Assembly (NCBI GenBank): GCA_049430265.1
Contig: JBMTBW010000007.1
Location: 1 to 37,652 of the forward strand
From: MAG-120802 sp049430265
GTDB lineage: Bacteria > Actinomycetota > Actinomycetes > Nanopelagicales > Nanopelagicaceae
Direction: 5' to 3'
DNA length: 37,652 nt
Under the pieces are notes generated by a model. That model was not told the DNA's origin. It saw nothing but the letters and a program-made list of their open reading frames with translations, and searched no databases. Within the stretch, counting starts at the first letter, position 1. Every line of letters begins with the position of its first letter. The translations under genes and the position numbers were made by a program. Shown here piece after piece: positions 1 to 7,452 of the stretch.

Positions 1-1
1 G

Positions 2-74
2 TGGGTTGTGTAGGGATCGAACCTACGACCCGGTGATTAAGAGTCACCTGCTCTACCAACTGAGCTAACAACCC
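2..74 (-). tRNA. tRNA-Lys (anticodon CTT)
   Basis: On the minus strand the sequence folds as a full cloverleaf. It has a 7-bp acceptor stem (GGGTTGT/ACAACCC), a D arm with GCTCAGTTGGTAGAGC, an anticodon stem GGTGA/TCACC closing the loop CTCTTAA, and a T loop TTCGATC. Loop positions 34-36 read CTT, which decodes the Lys codon AAG. The discriminator base is A. Only the first C of a possible CCA lies inside the window, so whether CCA is encoded cannot be seen. Confidence 0.96.
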
Positions 75-105
75 GTTGACCATTTGTCGTGATCAAGCGG
101 AGCAC

Positions 106-134
106 ACTATAACCAGTACGGGGGCAGATACCAA
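106..134 (-). promoter_or_regulatory. Promoter of tRNA-Lys
   Basis: Read on the minus strand, a -35 element TTGGTA (129-134) is separated by exactly 17 bases from a -10 element TATAGT (106-111). Transcription would begin about 25 bases before the mature 5' end of tRNA-Lys at 74. The promoter lies just upstream of the divergent nuclease gene at 147, so the two transcription units share this spacer. Confidence 0.6.
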
Positions 135-146
135 TTTCCAACCCAA

Positions 147-932
147 ATGGATGAGAATGAAGCCATGAAGTCCAATTGGCAAAAAGCCATTTTTAGCCTC
201 TTGAAGTCAAAAAGAGAGCTGGAATACAGAGCAGTTTTTACTTCACAAGCAACTCTGATAGTTCTAATCGGAAGCATTGCACTTACTTCTTTATCTCTTG
301 TATCACCGAGCTCGAAATATCAGATTGAAATACTAGAACTTGCTTCAGCTAATGGAGCAGAGTTTGATCCAATTAATGCACTTGAAACTCTGGCAGTGAA
401 AGGACGAGCACCAAAGACTGGATATTCAAGATCTGCCTTTGGACCTGCCTGGGCAGATGTGGATAGAAATGGCTGTGATACTAGAAACGACATTCTTAAG
501 AGAGATTTAACTAAAGTTATCTTTAGAGCAAAAACAAAAGATTGTGTTGTGGAAAGTGGAGTGCTTTTAGATCCCTTCTCTGGTGAAAATATCAATTTTC
601 AAAGGGGAGAAAAAACAAGCGCTCTAGTTCAGATTGATCATGTTGTTGCGCTATCTAATGCCTGGCAGACAGGAATCTTTAAGGCAGATCTTGCTACTCG
701 GAAGAACTTTGCTAATGACCCGCTAAATCTTCTAGCAGTTAAAGGCTCTCTTAATAGCCAGAAAGGCGATGGTGATGCTGCAACTTGGCTTCCACCGAAT
801 AAGCAATTTCGCTGTGATTATGTTTCAAGGCAAGTTGAGGTAAAAGTTAAATACGGACTTTGGGTAACAAAGCCAGAAAGAGATGCGATCTTAAGAATCT
901 TAACTAACCCGCCATGCCTAAAGCAGAATTAA
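147..932 (+). CDS. Membrane-anchored HNH endonuclease family protein (DUF1524/GmrSD C-terminal type)
   Basis: This 261-residue protein resembles the secreted actinobacterial HNH nucleases related to the GmrSD C-terminal (DUF1524) domain. Residues 35-53 form one hydrophobic segment, probably a signal anchor, so the rest would lie outside the membrane. The nuclease core has DHVVALSNAW at 164-173 with the general-base candidate His165, then NDPLNLL at 190-196, a KGD at 206-208 and WLPP at 214-217. Four cysteines (110, 133, 223, 256) fit disulfides in an exported domain. A second Met at codon 7 (165) is an alternative start; no strong Shine-Dalgarno site is seen for either. The gene faces the aarF-like gene with only 4 bases between their ends. 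Likely roles are extracellular DNA scavenging or defence, but neither is shown here. The family call is fairly secure; the biological role is not. Confidence 0.8.
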   Translation: MDENEAMKSNWQKAIFSLLKSKRELEYRAVFTSQATLIVLIGSIALTSLSLVSPSSKYQIEILELASANGAEFDPINALETLAVKGRAPKTGYSRSAFGPAWADVDRNGCDTRNDILKRDLTKVIFRAKTKDCVVESGVLLDPFSGENINFQRGEKTSALVQIDHVVALSNAWQTGIFKADLATRKNFANDPLNLLAVKGSLNSQKGDGDAATWLPPNKQFRCDYVSRQVEVKVKYGLWVTKPERDAILRILTNPPCLKQN

Positions 933-936
933 TCTC

Positions 937-2274
937 TTAACTCTTCTGCAGATGACTTGGGGTTATCTCTGGAAACCAGGAGAGAGCTTCATCTCTGAAA
1001 TTTCCTTCAGCCCTTAATTGGCAAAATATTCCAGTAGTTCCAAGAGTGACTCTATGAATTAAGACATATTCCGGAGGAAGGTTTAATTGAAAACCAATCT
1101 TTGCAGTTGGATTCCTTGGATCTCCCACTCGCACGCTCTGAGTTCTAAGCCAGTCGCGGCTATAGGCGAAATAGTCAGTTCTTAAAGGCTCAACTAGCGG
1201 AAGTAGATAATCTAGAACCAATTCAGGGCTGACCTCAACATCGGCGAGGATAAAGCCATCTTCTTTAAAGCCGTTATATAAAGCAATTGCATCACCTTCA
1301 AGTGCGTTTTTAAGTAAGCGCTTGAAAGGTTCTGGAAATCCATTAGGAAGACGATTACATGCGCCAAAATCTAGAACTCCAAGGCGGCCATCTTTTAAGA
1401 CTCTAAAGTTTCCAGGATGAGGATCTGCATGTAATAAACCTGCTCTCATTGGAGCGGTAAAGTGAAAACGAGCTAGGCGAATGCCAGCGTTATTTCGCTC
1501 TTCTTGAGTGCCATCGGCAATAACTTTTGATAACGGAGTTCCCTCGAGCCACTGACTTACAAGTACTCGATCAGTTGCCATGATTACTTCAGGAATTGCA
1601 ATATCGCTATCGCCTTTATATGCCTCAAAGCAGGCGCTCTGCGCGCTTGCCTCATAGCGATAATCAACTTCTTCAATAATTCTTGCCTTGAGCTCTTCAA
1701 GTAATGGCTTCATCTCAACGCCAGGAAGAAGTAATTGAAAAATCTTTGCAAAGCGTTGAATTTGATTGAGATCAGAGATTAGCGCCTCTTTAGCACCTGG
1801 ATATTGAATCTTTACTGCAACAGCTCTGCCATCTTTCCAAATCCCTTTATGAACTTGACCAATAGATGCTGAGGCTGCTGGGGTGTCATTAAAGTCTGCA
1901 AAGTTATCTCGCCAATGCTCGCCTAGCTCTTTTGCTAATACTTTATGAACCACTCTTGCTGGAAGGGGGGGAGCGGCCTCCTGCAGCTTTACTAACGTTT
2001 CGCGATATGGCTTTGCAATATCTTCAGGAAGTGCTGCCTCAAAGACAGATAGAGCTTGGCCAAATTTCATTGCTCCGCCTTTAAGCTCTCCCAATACTTT
2101 AAAGATCTGCTCGGCGGTTTTCTCTTGCAGATCTGCAAAGGCAAAATCTGGGGATTGGCCAATTAATTGGCGGCCAAAGCCAATTGCGCCGCGACCAGCG
2201 AGGGATAAGGGGATACTGGCCATCTTGGCGCTTCGTTTACTAGTTCCCTGGGGGAGTTGCTCTGACACCTGCAT
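937..2274 (-). CDS. AarF/ABC1/UbiB family atypical kinase-like protein
   Basis: This 445-residue protein carries the hallmarks of the UbiB/ADCK atypical kinase fold. The family-specific KxGQ motif is at 70-73. The alanine-rich nucleotide loop (ASASIGQVHKG) starts near residue 134 and replaces the usual glycine-rich loop. The nucleotide-binding Lys155 sits in AVKIQYPG, the catalytic-loop equivalent HADPHPGN is at 282-289, and the metal-binding DFG is at 302-304. UbiB relatives act as ATPases supporting isoprenoid-lipid or quinone metabolism; mycobacterial relatives have been linked to drug tolerance. The gene lies 36 bases downstream of the E1-like gene on the same strand and probably shares its transcript. 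It has no C-terminal membrane helices of the kind found in proteobacterial UbiB. A second in-frame Met at codon 18 could serve as start. The substrate is unknown. Confidence 0.88.
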   Translation of the reverse strand: MQVSEQLPQGTSKRSAKMASIPLSLAGRGAIGFGRQLIGQSPDFAFADLQEKTAEQIFKVLGELKGGAMKFGQALSVFEAALPEDIAKPYRETLVKLQEAAPPLPARVVHKVLAKELGEHWRDNFADFNDTPAASASIGQVHKGIWKDGRAVAVKIQYPGAKEALISDLNQIQRFAKIFQLLLPGVEMKPLLEELKARIIEEVDYRYEASAQSACFEAYKGDSDIAIPEVIMATDRVLVSQWLEGTPLSKVIADGTQEERNNAGIRLARFHFTAPMRAGLLHADPHPGNFRVLKDGRLGVLDFGACNRLPNGFPEPFKRLLKNALEGDAIALYNGFKEDGFILADVEVSPELVLDYLLPLVEPLRTDYFAYSRDWLRTQSVRVGDPRNPTAKIGFQLNLPPEYVLIHRVTLGTTGIFCQLRAEGNFRDEALSWFPEITPSHLQKS

Positions 2275-2310
2275 ATTCTTATCTAGCCTGGGATATAGCG
2301 CGAATTGAAA

Positions 2311-3420
2311 CTATCGCCAGCTGCAGCCGCATCCAGGATTAATAGACCACTTCTCAATTTTCGGGTTATGTAAATTTGAGTTTGAATAAATCATAGATTT
2401 TCCCAGAAAGTGGCTTATCCCACTTGAGGCGAGGTTAATTACCTCAAGGCAGGCTAGCGCTGCGCAGAGAAGTGCAAGTGCTGATCCAACCTCCTTTTTC
2501 TCTATTGAACTTAACTTCTCCTCACTTGATATCTGTAGACAGCGATAACAAGGGCTCTTTCCTGGTATTACATATGGCCCAATTCGAACTTCAGCTGATG
2601 AATGGGGCTCAATAATTAAGTGATTACTACCTTCAGAGATCCAGCGTTGCATCGCATCTGGCGTTGGCGGGCCAACACTAATTATTAATTTAGGTCGATA
2701 AATCACTGGCGCAGGTTCAGTAAAGAGCGCAGATGAATTACGAGCTCTTGCCAATACCTCTTTCCTTGATGCTCCAATATCGGCTCTTGAGATATAGCCG
2801 CCAGAGAGATCACTTTCAAGAATTTTTAGCGCCTCAGATCTCTGCAAGAGACGATTGATTACTAAAACTTTAGTAAATCCTGAGGCGCTAAGTGCTCCAA
2901 CAAGTGAGTTAACAATTTTTCCATATCCAAAAATTAAGATTGAAAAATCTCTGCGCCCAACAACAGCCCTTCTTCCACCATCGATATCTCCTTTTGCAAG
3001 GGATGCTGCCTCGGATTCAATCTCCATCCTTTTGATAAAAGATTGAGCAGCTAGATCTTCATTAAAGTCTTCAAGATCGGCCACCGGGGTAATCGCTTTA
3101 GCTTTCGGGTCATATCTTTTTAAGTATGCGATAGCTGTTCGCTCGAGATCGATTAAGTCATGGGCTTGCAGCTCATCAACGAGTGCTTGGAGTTGAGATG
3201 GAGAGAGGGCGCATTGCTTGCCAATTTGTGAAAGGCTTAATTGGCCATTAAAACTTTCAAGTAATAATCGAGTTGAGATGCCAAACCAATGGCTTGGTAG
3301 GCAGATGGATTTATATGGCGAGCCGATAAAAACCTGAGCCCCATTTGAGCTTGGCCAGATGCTTAGCGCACTTTTAACCACAGGCCTTGATTCCATAAGG
3401 AGGTGATCATCTATAGCCAT
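2311..3420 (-). CDS. E1/ThiF-like protein with PqqD-like N-terminal region
   Basis: This 369-residue protein resembles the actinobacterial ThiF-like group often labelled TOMM leader-peptide-binding protein. Residues about 45-95 look like a small winged-helix, PqqD-like (RRE) domain. A Rossmann-type segment follows (ILIFGYGKIV at 161-170). The C-terminal half resembles the E1/ThiF core and has a CxxC at 291-294 and a CxC at 364-366, the usual four-cysteine structural zinc site. The acidic and Asn-Arg residues that bind ATP in active E1 enzymes are not obvious after the Rossmann glycines, so adenylation activity is doubtful. No YcaO cyclodehydratase or precursor peptide is seen nearby. The partner upstream on the strand is a zinc-ribbon protein and the one downstream is the AarF-like protein. 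Fold assignment is moderately sure; function is unknown. Confidence 0.68.
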   Translation of the reverse strand: MAIDDHLLMESRPVVKSALSIWPSSNGAQVFIGSPYKSICLPSHWFGISTRLLLESFNGQLSLSQIGKQCALSPSQLQALVDELQAHDLIDLERTAIAYLKRYDPKAKAITPVADLEDFNEDLAAQSFIKRMEIESEAASLAKGDIDGGRRAVVGRRDFSILIFGYGKIVNSLVGALSASGFTKVLVINRLLQRSEALKILESDLSGGYISRADIGASRKEVLARARNSSALFTEPAPVIYRPKLIISVGPPTPDAMQRWISEGSNHLIIEPHSSAEVRIGPYVIPGKSPCYRCLQISSEEKLSSIEKKEVGSALALLCAALACLEVINLASSGISHFLGKSMIYSNSNLHNPKIEKWSINPGCGCSWR

Positions 3421-3523
3421 TGGAGAAGGGCTTTATGCCAACTGCAGCAATCTGGGGAGGGGCGCGCTTATCTAATTAACTTGGTATCCCCGGGCCTTAC
3501 TAAGAGTATTTGGAACGAGAAAT

Positions 3524-3563
3524 AAATAGAGCGCCCACAGCTATTGCTGCGAGCGCTCTATTT
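3524..3563. terminator. Intrinsic terminator-like hairpin after the zinc-ribbon gene
   Basis: A perfect 11-bp inverted repeat (3524-3534 AAATAGAGCGC with 3553-3563 GCGCTCTATTT) has an 18-base loop. It lies 12 bases beyond the stop of the minus-strand zinc-ribbon gene and is followed on that strand by a T-rich tract. It also has a short T run on the plus strand and may work in both directions. Confidence 0.65.
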
Positions 3564-3575
3564 TTAAAAGCTGGT

Positions 3576-3734
3576 TTAAGCCTTGCCTAAAATGCGGTTG
3601 ACCTTAGTGCCGCAGGTTGGGCAGATGCCCTGTGCCATACGACGGCCTGATTCGGAGACCTTTACGGTTCCTTCGAATTCACGCTTAGCCTTGCACTTTA
3701 CGCAGTAGGCCTCACCTTTATATGTCTCTGCCAT
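3576..3734 (-). CDS. Small zinc-ribbon protein (DUF5679 type)
   Basis: This 52-residue protein has two CxxC knuckles (YCVKCKAK near the N-terminus, CPTCG near the C-terminus) that would hold one zinc ion. It matches the small actinobacterial DUF5679 proteins, whose function is not known. The frame stays open to 3797, but the start at 3734 is preferred because GGAGGA lies 5-10 bases before this ATG, and the upstream residues are arginine-rich and do not fit the family. It is followed by a strong hairpin terminator, which suggests a small separate transcript. It could act in nucleic-acid or ribosome contacts, but nothing here shows it. Confidence 0.8.
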   Translation of the reverse strand: MAETYKGEAYCVKCKAKREFEGTVKVSESGRRMAQGICPTCGTKVNRILGKA

Positions 3735-3814
3735 AGCTATCCTCCGATCCTCGCAGCGCTGGGATAGCCTGCGAATAGGCTCACCATACCCCCGCATACC
3801 CTCAACTCAGGCGC

Positions 3815-3842
3815 TCCCCACGCTCAATGGGGATATTTTTTC
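3815..3842 (+). terminator. Plus-strand terminator-like hairpin
   Basis: TCCCCA (3815-3820) pairs with TGGGGA (3828-3833) across a 7-base loop, followed on the plus strand by TATTTTTTC. All genes in this neighbourhood are on the minus strand, so as written it would stop antisense transcription. The same stem could weakly end the metallopeptidase transcript on the minus strand, where no T run follows. Confidence 0.4.
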
Positions 3843-3845
3843 TGC

Positions 3846-4457
3846 TCAATTACCCGCTCGAACCCCTGCTTCATAGCCCTCAAGGTAGGCGCTAGCTTCT
3901 TTTCCAAGCTCAAACCGAGCTAGAAGGGCCTCAAAGGCTGGGCCATGGTCGGCAATCATCAAGTGAATGAGTTCATGGACTAGAAGGTAGTCAAGAACAT
4001 AGCCAGGAGCGCCATTGAGGCGGTCTGAGATACGGATGCTTCGCTCAACTGTTGTGCAGGAGCCCCAACGCTCGCTCATGGAGCGCCAGGTAACAGAGAT
4101 GGGTTTTACTGGGCACTCTGGAAGATATTTAGCGAGAAGTTCTAGCGAGCGCTGATAAAGATCTTCTTCGTCTATCTTCTCTCTAGCCTCAAGTGAGAGT
4201 ACTTTGCTCACCATCTCAGGAATTACTTGGCGAACCTCGCTCTTAGATAATCGAGCTGGTACTGAGATAACGATTGCTCCTGCTTGGCGGTAGGCGCTAA
4301 TTGATTTCTTTCGCCGCGTGCTCCTAATTACCTTCACCTCAGCTCCATTAGAGCTTGGAGTCGGTGGAATTTTGATTACTGAAGCTGCTCTCTGGCCGTC
4401 ATCTCGCATCTGGGGCAGGTTAGCGTTGAAGATTTCATCTTGGATGAAGTTTTCCAC
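3846..4457 (-). CDS. YgjP/DUF45-type zinc metallopeptidase
   Basis: This 203-residue protein belongs to the YgjP-like (DUF45, M48-like) metallopeptidases. The zinc site is HELIH at 161-165, and His171 in DHGPAF is the usual third ligand. The family hallmark W-x-S-M-x-x-R-W-G-S-C spans 124-134. The start is GTG at 4457, supported by AGAAAGG about 7 bases upstream. In other genomes members of this family sit beside type I restriction systems or stand alone; here the context is a conserved actinobacterial block with the E1-like, AarF-like and DUF2342 genes. Its substrate is unknown. An intergenic stretch of 204 bases precedes it and holds a structured element on the opposite strand. Confidence 0.88.
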   Translation of the reverse strand: MENFIQDEIFNANLPQMRDDGQRAASVIKIPPTPSSNGAEVKVIRSTRRKKSISAYRQAGAIVISVPARLSKSEVRQVIPEMVSKVLSLEAREKIDEEDLYQRSLELLAKYLPECPVKPISVTWRSMSERWGSCTTVERSIRISDRLNGAPGYVLDYLLVHELIHLMIADHGPAFEALLARFELGKEASAYLEGYEAGVRAGN

Positions 4458-4521
4458 AACGCAACCTTTCTAAAGAGGTATTACCACTACAAACTCTATA
4501 GGAGTAGATGAGTCTTTAGGG

Positions 4522-4551
4522 TTGAAAAACTCGCCAGTTGAAGTTGATTAT
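4522..4551 (+). promoter_or_regulatory. Possible promoter for the plus-strand RNA candidate
   Basis: TTGAAA (4522-4527) matches the -35 consensus at five of six positions. An 18-base spacer leads to GATTAT (4546-4551), which matches the -10 consensus at four of six. Transcription would start near 4559. This is a weak pattern call, made more credible by the strong hairpin and T run that end about 100 bases downstream. Confidence 0.3.
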
Positions 4552-4558
4552 TTATATC

Positions 4559-4658
4559 TATCTGTCGTACTTTGCGCCTACGAAGACCTCGGATAACTCT
4601 TTCATATCTGCAAGGGGAAGGCAGATAAGAAATGTGCGACCGGGGTCTTCGCTTTTTT
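4559..4658 (+). ncRNA. Candidate structured small RNA ending in an intrinsic terminator
   Basis: A long hairpin is visible on the plus strand. A 12-bp outer stem (4581-4592 with 4640-4651, one G-T pair) encloses a roughly 7-by-7 internal loop. An upper stem follows of four pairs (4600-4603 with 4629-4632), an A-A mismatch and seven pairs (4605-4611 with 4621-4627), closed by a 9-base loop containing GGGGAAG. A run of six T follows at 4653-4658. There is no plus-strand coding region before it; the flanking genes are both on the minus strand. It does not show the conserved apical sequence of SRP RNA, nor the tRNA-like or mRNA-like parts of tmRNA. It could instead be a terminator for antisense transcription. 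The 5' end is a guess from a weak promoter match. Confidence 0.4.
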
Positions 4659-4661
4659 CTC

Positions 4662-5987
4662 TTAAATCAAACCTGAGAGATCATCAGGAATTTTTCGACT
4701 CTTAGAAAATCCTTCCGGATCTAATAGCTGAGATGCGGTGGGAAGAAGGAAGGCCTCTTCCCAGATTTTATCTCTTGCAGAGATTGAATCGATTTTCTCA
4801 AGCTTTTCCCAGAATGAAATAGCTTCTCTAGTTAATCTTGGTGAAACTTCAAGGCCGAGAAGTGTTGCAAATAATTGTTGAGTTGGAGAATTGGTAGCGC
4901 GCCTTCTTACCTGAGTCTCTCTTAATTTTATTAGCGATGGAAGGCGATCTGATGCAGCCTTTACAACAACTGCATCAATCCATCCTTCAATGAGTGCAAG
5001 TAGCGTCTCTAACTTTTCTAAAGCTGCGCTCTGAGCGGGAGATGTCTCTGGAGTAAAGAGACCGCCTGAAAGAGCTGATGCCATTGATTCTGGATTACTT
5101 GGATCAATTGCGCCAGAGTCCATTGCATCTTGAGCGCTCTGGGTAATGGCGCTGATATCAATACGAATTCCACTGCCATATGCCGAAATTACTTCACCGA
5201 TATATCCGCTAAGCCAGGGGCTCTGTTTAAAGAGGCGGGCAGCAGCAATCTCTCTTAAGGCGAGATAAATTCTTATCTCAGCTTCTTGGATTTCAAGACC
5301 TGAGCCCCATGCTCTAACATTTTGTGGAAGTAATTGAGCCTTTATATCTTTACTTAGAGGAAGAGCTACATCATTTGCGCCAGTAACTGTGGTTGAAAGC
5401 GCGCCAATACTCTGGCCTAATTGAGTGCTAATAAGTGAACTCATAAATGTTGCCATGATGGCGTTAATACTTGATTTAGAGATCGACATTGGGCCAAAAC
5501 CAGGAATTGAAATTCCATTATCTTCGCCCTGTCCATCTAGCCCTTGATCAAGCATTGCTGAGAGTGCAGCTGACATCGAATCAACAAGTGGCTTAGTGAG
5601 CTCTTGCCAGCCATTTAAAGTGCTATCAATCCAATCTCTTCTTGATAGCGCAATTGAATCTGTTAGCGGCAGAGCTGGAAAGGTTGTGGCCTCATTAATC
5701 CAGAGGTCTGCAATATTTATGGCTTCTTGAATCTGGGCGAGATCTTCAACGGTTACTGGAACCTCGCCATGTGCGCTCAAATACTTTCTGGAGATATCGC
5801 GGATCATCTCCTTTGATAGCGAGGCAGGAGATGCTTGGCCAGATAGGGATGCCATAAGAGCTGGAAGATTTAAACCCATTCCGGAGAATTGTTTAAAGAT
5901 TTCTCCAAAGTTTTCAAAGCCAAAGGGATTATTACCTTTTGACTCATCCTCATCACCGTTATCTGGCGTAAAGCCAAAACCTGGCAT
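4662..5987 (-). CDS. Zincin-like DUF2342 family protein, probable loss of the metal site
   Basis: This 441-residue protein matches the actinobacterial DUF2342 (zincin-like, zinc-dependent metalloprotease) family found next to PDZ-Lon and UPF0182 genes. The family core helix is visible as YLALREIAAARLF at 241-253, followed by PWL at 257-259. A second conserved helix with EGWIDAVV is at 334-341, and an RRRA segment is at 361-364. Family members as I recall them have a His at the position of Ala249 (REAAH-type), so the metal site may be broken here. The N-terminus is Gly/Asn/acidic-rich and probably disordered. It is transcribed divergently from the small membrane protein and PDZ-Lon genes, with 167 bases between. 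Family call good; activity doubtful. Confidence 0.8.
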   Translation of the reverse strand: MPGFGFTPDNGDEDESKGNNPFGFENFGEIFKQFSGMGLNLPALMASLSGQASPASLSKEMIRDISRKYLSAHGEVPVTVEDLAQIQEAINIADLWINEATTFPALPLTDSIALSRRDWIDSTLNGWQELTKPLVDSMSAALSAMLDQGLDGQGEDNGISIPGFGPMSISKSSINAIMATFMSSLISTQLGQSIGALSTTVTGANDVALPLSKDIKAQLLPQNVRAWGSGLEIQEAEIRIYLALREIAAARLFKQSPWLSGYIGEVISAYGSGIRIDISAITQSAQDAMDSGAIDPSNPESMASALSGGLFTPETSPAQSAALEKLETLLALIEGWIDAVVVKAASDRLPSLIKLRETQVRRRATNSPTQQLFATLLGLEVSPRLTREAISFWEKLEKIDSISARDKIWEEAFLLPTASQLLDPEGFSKSRKIPDDLSGLI

Positions 5988-6154
5988 CTTAAAAAACTCC
6001 TTTTACATAAGTTTTAAGTATTACGGCTTATCTCTAAGGCTAGTAAATCTGATCTCTTGGCTAGGAGAACAAATCTAGCCCAGCTTTATTCCCAAGGCAT
6101 GGGGAGAAGATGCTTCAAATTACTAATTAGCCTCACCTAGCCTAGGCTTGAGCC

Positions 6155-6379
6155 ATGAGCGAAGTTATGGCGATGAAGTGGGCTGCTGAATCTGCCTCTG
6201 CACCGCTATCTGCTCTTATCTGGTGGTTTATTCCGCTTACCGCTGCCGTTGGTGCTGCTGGCTATGTCATCTGGGTAACAAAGTTTCAAAAGAAATATGA
6301 GAATAAGACTGAGAGATCGGTTGGAAGATTTCAGAGTTTTCAGAATTCTTTTAAATCAAGTGAAAGCGATAAAGAGTAG
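6155..6379 (+). CDS. Small single-pass membrane protein
   Basis: This 74-residue protein has a tryptophan-rich transmembrane segment at about residues 20-41 and a short basic, serine-rich cytoplasmic tail. I do not recognise a named family. It lies 5 bases before the PDZ-Lon protease gene, so the two are almost certainly co-transcribed, and it could help the membrane protease or the UPF0182 protein downstream. Two later Met codons (5 and 7) are alternative starts. Confidence 0.65.
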   Translation: MSEVMAMKWAAESASAPLSALIWWFIPLTAAVGAAGYVIWVTKFQKKYENKTERSVGRFQSFQNSFKSSESDKE

Positions 6380-6384
6380 CTCTA

Positions 6385-7452
6385 ATGCGAAATATCTCCC
6401 CACTTAGATATCGCTGGTCTTTTCCAGTTAAATTCTTCTTCTATCTATTAACTATTGCAACTCTGCTTGCGCCTATTCCTTTTATATTCTTTAAACCTGG
6501 AGTGCCCGATAAAGTAACTGGGAAACTAATTCAAGTAAATGATTTTAAAACTTATCCAGTAAATGGTGAGTTATACATCACCTCTATTTTGGTTACTAAT
6601 CCAGACTCTCCAGTCTTTGGCGCAGAGACAATTGTTAATTGGGCGATCGGTGCCAATGTAGTTCTGCCAAGAGATGCGGTCTATCCACCTGTAAAGCCAG
6701 CACAAGTTATTCAGCGAGATAGTAGAAGCGAGATGGAATCATCAAAGATCACAGCAACTGCTGCTGCGCTTCGCTATCTAGGCTATGACTTCACTGAGCT
6801 TTATTTCATAAGTGACATTAGAGATTACTCCAATGCCAAAGAGAAATTTAAAGTCGGGGATTTCATTAAGGAAATTGATGGCAAAGTAATTGGAGAGATT
6901 GAGGAAATTCGCTCCTCTTATGCCGAAAAAGATATTGGTGACCCGCTGCTAATAGCAGTGGATCGAGAGAATGCAAAGGGCGAGCTTGAGCGAATCACCG
7001 ATGAAATCATTCTGGTTGAAAACCAAGAGGTAGTTAATGAGGATGGTTCCAAGCGTCCTGCCATTGGCATACTGGTTGGCACCACCGCACGTTTTCCAAT
7101 TGATATCGACTTTAATATTCGAGGAGTCGGCGGGCCTAGTGCGGGATTGATTTTCGCGGTTGGAATCATTGAAAAACTCACAGATGAAGATCTCTTAAGA
7201 GGGCGAAAGGTTGCTGGAACCGGAACTATTACCCCTTCAGGCCAAGTTGGAGCAATTGGCGGCATAGAAGAGAAGATGATTGGGGCTTCTCGAATTGGGG
7301 CGACTGTATTTATTGCACCTAGAGAGAATTGCTCAGATATAAAAAATATCCCAGCAGGTCTTAAGGTTATTCCAGTTTCAACATTAGCGGAGGCAATTGC
7401 TGCCCTTCGCGCTCCAGATAGCTTTGTGCCTCGCTCCTGCCCGAATAGTTAA
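6385..7452 (+). CDS. Membrane-anchored PDZ-Lon (S16) protease, YlbL type
   Basis: This 355-residue protein has an N-terminal transmembrane anchor at about 14-36, a PDZ domain at about 135-205 and a C-terminal Lon-type (S16) proteolytic domain. The catalytic dyad is visible as Ser252 in GGPSAG and Lys297 in EEKMIGA. There is no AAA+ ATPase domain, so it should act as an ATP-independent extracytoplasmic protease, as YlbL-type proteins are thought to. The conserved TGTITPSGQVGAIGGI stretch supports the fold. It sits between a small membrane protein and the UPF0182 protein, an order conserved in actinobacteria (compare M. tuberculosis Rv3194c and Rv3193c, from memory). The substrate is unknown; the neighbour suggests cell-envelope protein control. 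Confidence 0.9.
   Translation: MRNISPLRYRWSFPVKFFFYLLTIATLLAPIPFIFFKPGVPDKVTGKLIQVNDFKTYPVNGELYITSILVTNPDSPVFGAETIVNWAIGANVVLPRDAVYPPVKPAQVIQRDSRSEMESSKITATAAALRYLGYDFTELYFISDIRDYSNAKEKFKVGDFIKEIDGKVIGEIEEIRSSYAEKDIGDPLLIAVDRENAKGELERITDEIILVENQEVVNEDGSKRPAIGILVGTTARFPIDIDFNIRGVGGPSAGLIFAVGIIEKLTDEDLLRGRKVAGTGTITPSGQVGAIGGIEEKMIGASRIGATVFIAPRENCSDIKNIPAGLKVIPVSTLAEAIAALRAPDSFVPRSCPNS

Noticed and set aside
1..74. tRNA-Lys as the attachment site of an integrated element.
   Set aside because: No second copy of the tRNA 3' end and no integrase is found in the window; the left side cannot be seen.
3735..3797. Longer start for the zinc-ribbon protein.
   Set aside because: A clear GGAGGA lies before the ATG at 3734, and the extra residues are unlike the family.
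4581..4658. The hairpin as SRP (4.5S) RNA.
   Set aside because: The invariant apical region of SRP RNA (GGAA-type loop with the asymmetric internal loop around it) is absent; only a short similarity in the 3' side was seen.
4560..4690. A minus-strand open frame of about 40 codons after the DUF2342 stop, with protein-like composition and ending in a stop near 4560.
   Set aside because: It has no start codon until the last 15 codons, no Shine-Dalgarno site and no slippery sequence before the DUF2342 stop. It overlaps the hairpin, which explains the sequence better.
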